From Cyclobacteriaceae bacterium (GTDB lineage: Bacteria > Bacteroidota > Bacteroidia > Cytophagales > Cyclobacteriaceae): a DNA stretch of 8,185 bases. Below are positions 6,236-8,185 of this stretch, in pieces. Made by a program: the position numbers and the translations under genes. The notes under the pieces are model-generated. The model searched no databases. It saw only the letters and a list, made by a program, of their open reading frames with translations, and was not told the DNA's origin. Numbering within the stretch: the first letter of the stretch is position 1; every line of letters starts with the position of its first letter. Location of the stretch: positions 1 through 8,185 of the forward strand of contig JANYDR010000052.1 of assembly GCA_025363495.1 (NCBI GenBank). Reading direction: 5' to 3'.

Positions 6236-8185
6236 CTAACTACCTATTTCAAACTCTCTTACTTCTTCATGCAACTTTAAGACCGAAACCGCGAGTGGAG
6301 GTAATGTGAGCGTCACTGAATAGTCCTTGCTATGATATTTTACAGGAGAGGTATTCATTAATGATTGGTTCAGCAGTCCGCTGCCGCTATACTTCAGATC
6401 ATCTGAATTGAATATTTCCTTCCATGATCCTCGTGTAGGAACGCCTACTCTGTAAGAATGTCTTGGTGCAGGAGTAAAGTTACAAACCACCACTAGCGTA
6501 TCGTCAGGATTCTCACCCTTTCTCATGAAAATCACTACACTATTTTCGCGATCGCCATAGTCCACCCATTCAAAACCACTATTTTCAAATGCATATTTAT
6601 ATAATGCGGGCTCAGATTTATATAACTTATTCAAGTCCTGAATTACATGCATAATTCCCTTATGGAAACTGTATTCTGTCAAATGCCAGTCAAGGCTACG
6701 GTCATGGTTCCACTCTGCGGTTTGCCCAAACTCACCACCCATGAAAATCAATTTGGTACCTGGATGAGCAAACATATAAGAATACATCAGCCGAAGATTT
6801 GCAAACTTACTCCATTCGTCTCCGGGCATCCGGCCAATTAATGAACCTTTTCCATGAACTACTTCATCATGCGAAAGTGGAAGCATAAAATTTTCCGTAA
6901 AGGCATACATGATGCTGAATGTGATATCATTCTGATGATACTTACGATGTATCGGATCATTTTTGAAATACCGAAGTGTATCGTGCATCCAACCCATCAT
7001 CCATTTCTGACCAAATCCAAGACCACCAAGATATGTTGGCTTGGAAACGCCCGGCCACGCGGTTGATTCTTCTGCAATGGTGACGGTATCCGGGAACTGG
7101 CCATAAACTGTCTCATTAAATTCTTTCAGAAATACTATTGCCTCAATGTTTTCATTGCCGCCGTATTCATTGGGTATCCACTCTCCTGCCTTGCGGGAAT
7201 AATCGAGATATAACATGGATGCTACCGCATCAACACGCAACCCATCGATATGAAATCTTTCAAGCCAGAACAAGGCATTACTTATTAGAAAAGATCGCAC
7301 TTCAGGTCTACCGTAGTTATATATGTAACTGCTCCAGTCCGGATGAAAACCCTTCCTTGGATCTGCATGCTCGTAAAGATGAGTGCCATCAAAGTTGAAT
7401 AGTCCGTGAGCATCACCAGGAAAATGAGACGGAACCCAATCGAGAATCACTCCGATGCCAGCATGATGAAATGCGTCAACCAGATACATAAAATCTTCCG
7501 GAGAACCGAAACGACTTGTCGGTGCAAAATAACCAGTCAATTGATAACCCCACGATCCAAAAAATGGATGCTCCATAACGGGAAGAAACTCAATATGAGT
7601 AAAACCCATTTCCTTTACATATTCTACCATCTCCACTGCAAGCTCGCGATAGGAAAGAGAACGGTTACCGTCTTCCAGCTTGCGGCGCCAACTTCCCATA
7701 TGGACTTCGTAAACCGAGTACGGTCTTGCTTTTCCGGTTTGTTTCTTGCGCTCCTCCATCCACTCACCATCCTTCCAGTCATACTCTGCTCCCCAGGTTA
7801 TGGAAGCGGTCTTAGGTGGAATCTCAGCATAAAAAGCAAAGGGATCCGCTTTCTCGAGATACTCTCCTGAGTTTGAATAAATAGCGTACTTATAAGCTTC
7901 GCCCTTCTGAACTCCCGGAAAAAAACCTTCCCATATCCCGGACTCATCCCACCGTGGATTTAATTTATGTGCAGTGTTTTGCCAATGATTGAAGTTTCCA
8001 ATGACTGAAACAGATGTGGCATTCGGTGCCCAAACTGCAAAGTAAGATCCGTCTTTACCTTTATATTCAGCCTGATGGGAGCCTAACTTTTCATATAGCT
8101 TATAATGTTTCCCGGACTTGAAAAGATGGATATCAAAATCTGTCAGGAGGCTAAAACTCTCCTCACTGGTAGAAGTACGCTTTGA
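6236..8185 (-). CDS. glgB: 1,4-alpha-glucan branching enzyme (5' end outside window)
   Basis: Forms alpha-1,6 branches in glycogen by cutting alpha-1,4 chains and transferring them; cytosolic, GH13 family. The frame is open without a stop from 8185 to the stop at 6238-6236, giving 649 visible residues. There is no ATG in the first 142 codons, so the start lies just beyond the right edge; the ATG at 7759 is internal and would cut off a real domain. Residues about 37-125 form the CBM48-type module (SYFAVWAPNATSVSVIGNFN). Then come EVHMGSW, GH13 region I DWVPSHFP, region II GLRVDAVASMLYLDYSR (nucleophile Asp codon 7231-7229), region III TIAEESTAWPG (acid/base Glu codon 7072-7070) and region IV LPLSHDEVVHGKGSL (transition-state Asp). 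The C-terminal beta domain ends with LPPLAVSVLKL, as usual. All catalytic residues are present. The GH57 gene lies downstream in the same direction. Confidence 0.97.
   Translation of the reverse strand, partial: SKRTSTSEESFSLLTDFDIHLFKSGKHYKLYEKLGSHQAEYKGKDGSYFAVWAPNATSVSVIGNFNHWQNTAHKLNPRWDESGIWEGFFPGVQKGEAYKYAIYSNSGEYLEKADPFAFYAEIPPKTASITWGAEYDWKDGEWMEERKKQTGKARPYSVYEVHMGSWRRKLEDGNRSLSYRELAVEMVEYVKEMGFTHIEFLPVMEHPFFGSWGYQLTGYFAPTSRFGSPEDFMYLVDAFHHAGIGVILDWVPSHFPGDAHGLFNFDGTHLYEHADPRKGFHPDWSSYIYNYGRPEVRSFLISNALFWLERFHIDGLRVDAVASMLYLDYSRKAGEWIPNEYGGNENIEAIVFLKEFNETVYGQFPDTVTIAEESTAWPGVSKPTYLGGLGFGQKWMMGWMHDTLRYFKNDPIHRKYHQNDITFSIMYAFTENFMLPLSHDEVVHGKGSLIGRMPGDEWSKFANLRLMYSYMFAHPGTKLIFMGGEFGQTAEWNHDRSLDWHLTEYSFHKGIMHVIQDLNKLYKSEPALYKYAFENSGFEWVDYGDRENSVVIFMRKGENPDDTLVVVCNFTPAPRHSYRVGVPTRGSWKEIFNSDDLKYSGSGLLNQSLMNTSPVKYHSKDYSVTLTLPPLAVSVLKLHEEVREFEIGS

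Noticed and set aside
7406..7870. 154-codon open frame on the plus strand opposite glgB
   Set aside because: It is antisense to highly conserved GlgB coding sequence, has no recognisable domain and no promoter; it is a shadow frame.
1..8185. CRISPR array, tRNA or rRNA, insertion sequence
   Set aside because: No regularly spaced repeats, no cloverleaf-like segments, no transposase coding or terminal repeats with target duplications were seen.

Overview
The window is an ordinary-looking chromosomal piece of central carbohydrate metabolism, probably from a member of the Bacteroidota (Cytophagales-like). This rests on the protein types: a GlgB with a short N-terminus, a GH57 protein with a DUF3536-type C-terminal half, and a ROK sugar kinase directly behind pfkA. 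It is also supported by a promoter matching the Bacteroidota TAnnTTTG -7 element, weak Shine-Dalgarno sequences and AT-rich intergenic DNA. The phylum is an inference from gene content; no rRNA is present.

Layout. On the plus strand (1-2912) lie the 3' half of pgi (glucose-6-phosphate isomerase), an ATP-type 6-phosphofructokinase with an obligatory non-ATG start, and a ROK-family sugar kinase (probably glucokinase) only 6 nt downstream. They form a compact upper-glycolysis operon: glucose to Glc-6-P, Fru-6-P, then Fru-1,6-P2. A short non-coding stretch (2913-3022) follows. On the minus strand, 3023-3621 holds a small type II toxin-antitoxin pair. The antitoxin-like gene is intact. The PIN-domain (COG1569-like) toxin gene is broken by two single-base frameshifts, both next to G-runs; correcting them gives a clean 129-residue PIN protein. 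A good promoter match lies upstream of the pair (3673-3705).

Also on the minus strand are a 799-residue GH57/DUF3536 protein (3728-6127, TTG start) and, upstream of it in the same direction, glgB (glycogen branching enzyme), which runs off the right edge. Between them is a near-perfect 24-bp inverted repeat whose arms are each built of three related 8-nt units.

Together the two metabolic blocks link storage alpha-glucan (branching by GlgB, and likely processing by the GH57 protein) to hexose phosphorylation and glycolysis. I see no novel defence or mobile system. The points most worth a second look are the doubly frameshifted PIN toxin, the octamer-built hairpin, the uncharacterised DUF3536-type half of the GH57 enzyme, and the forced TTG start codons.
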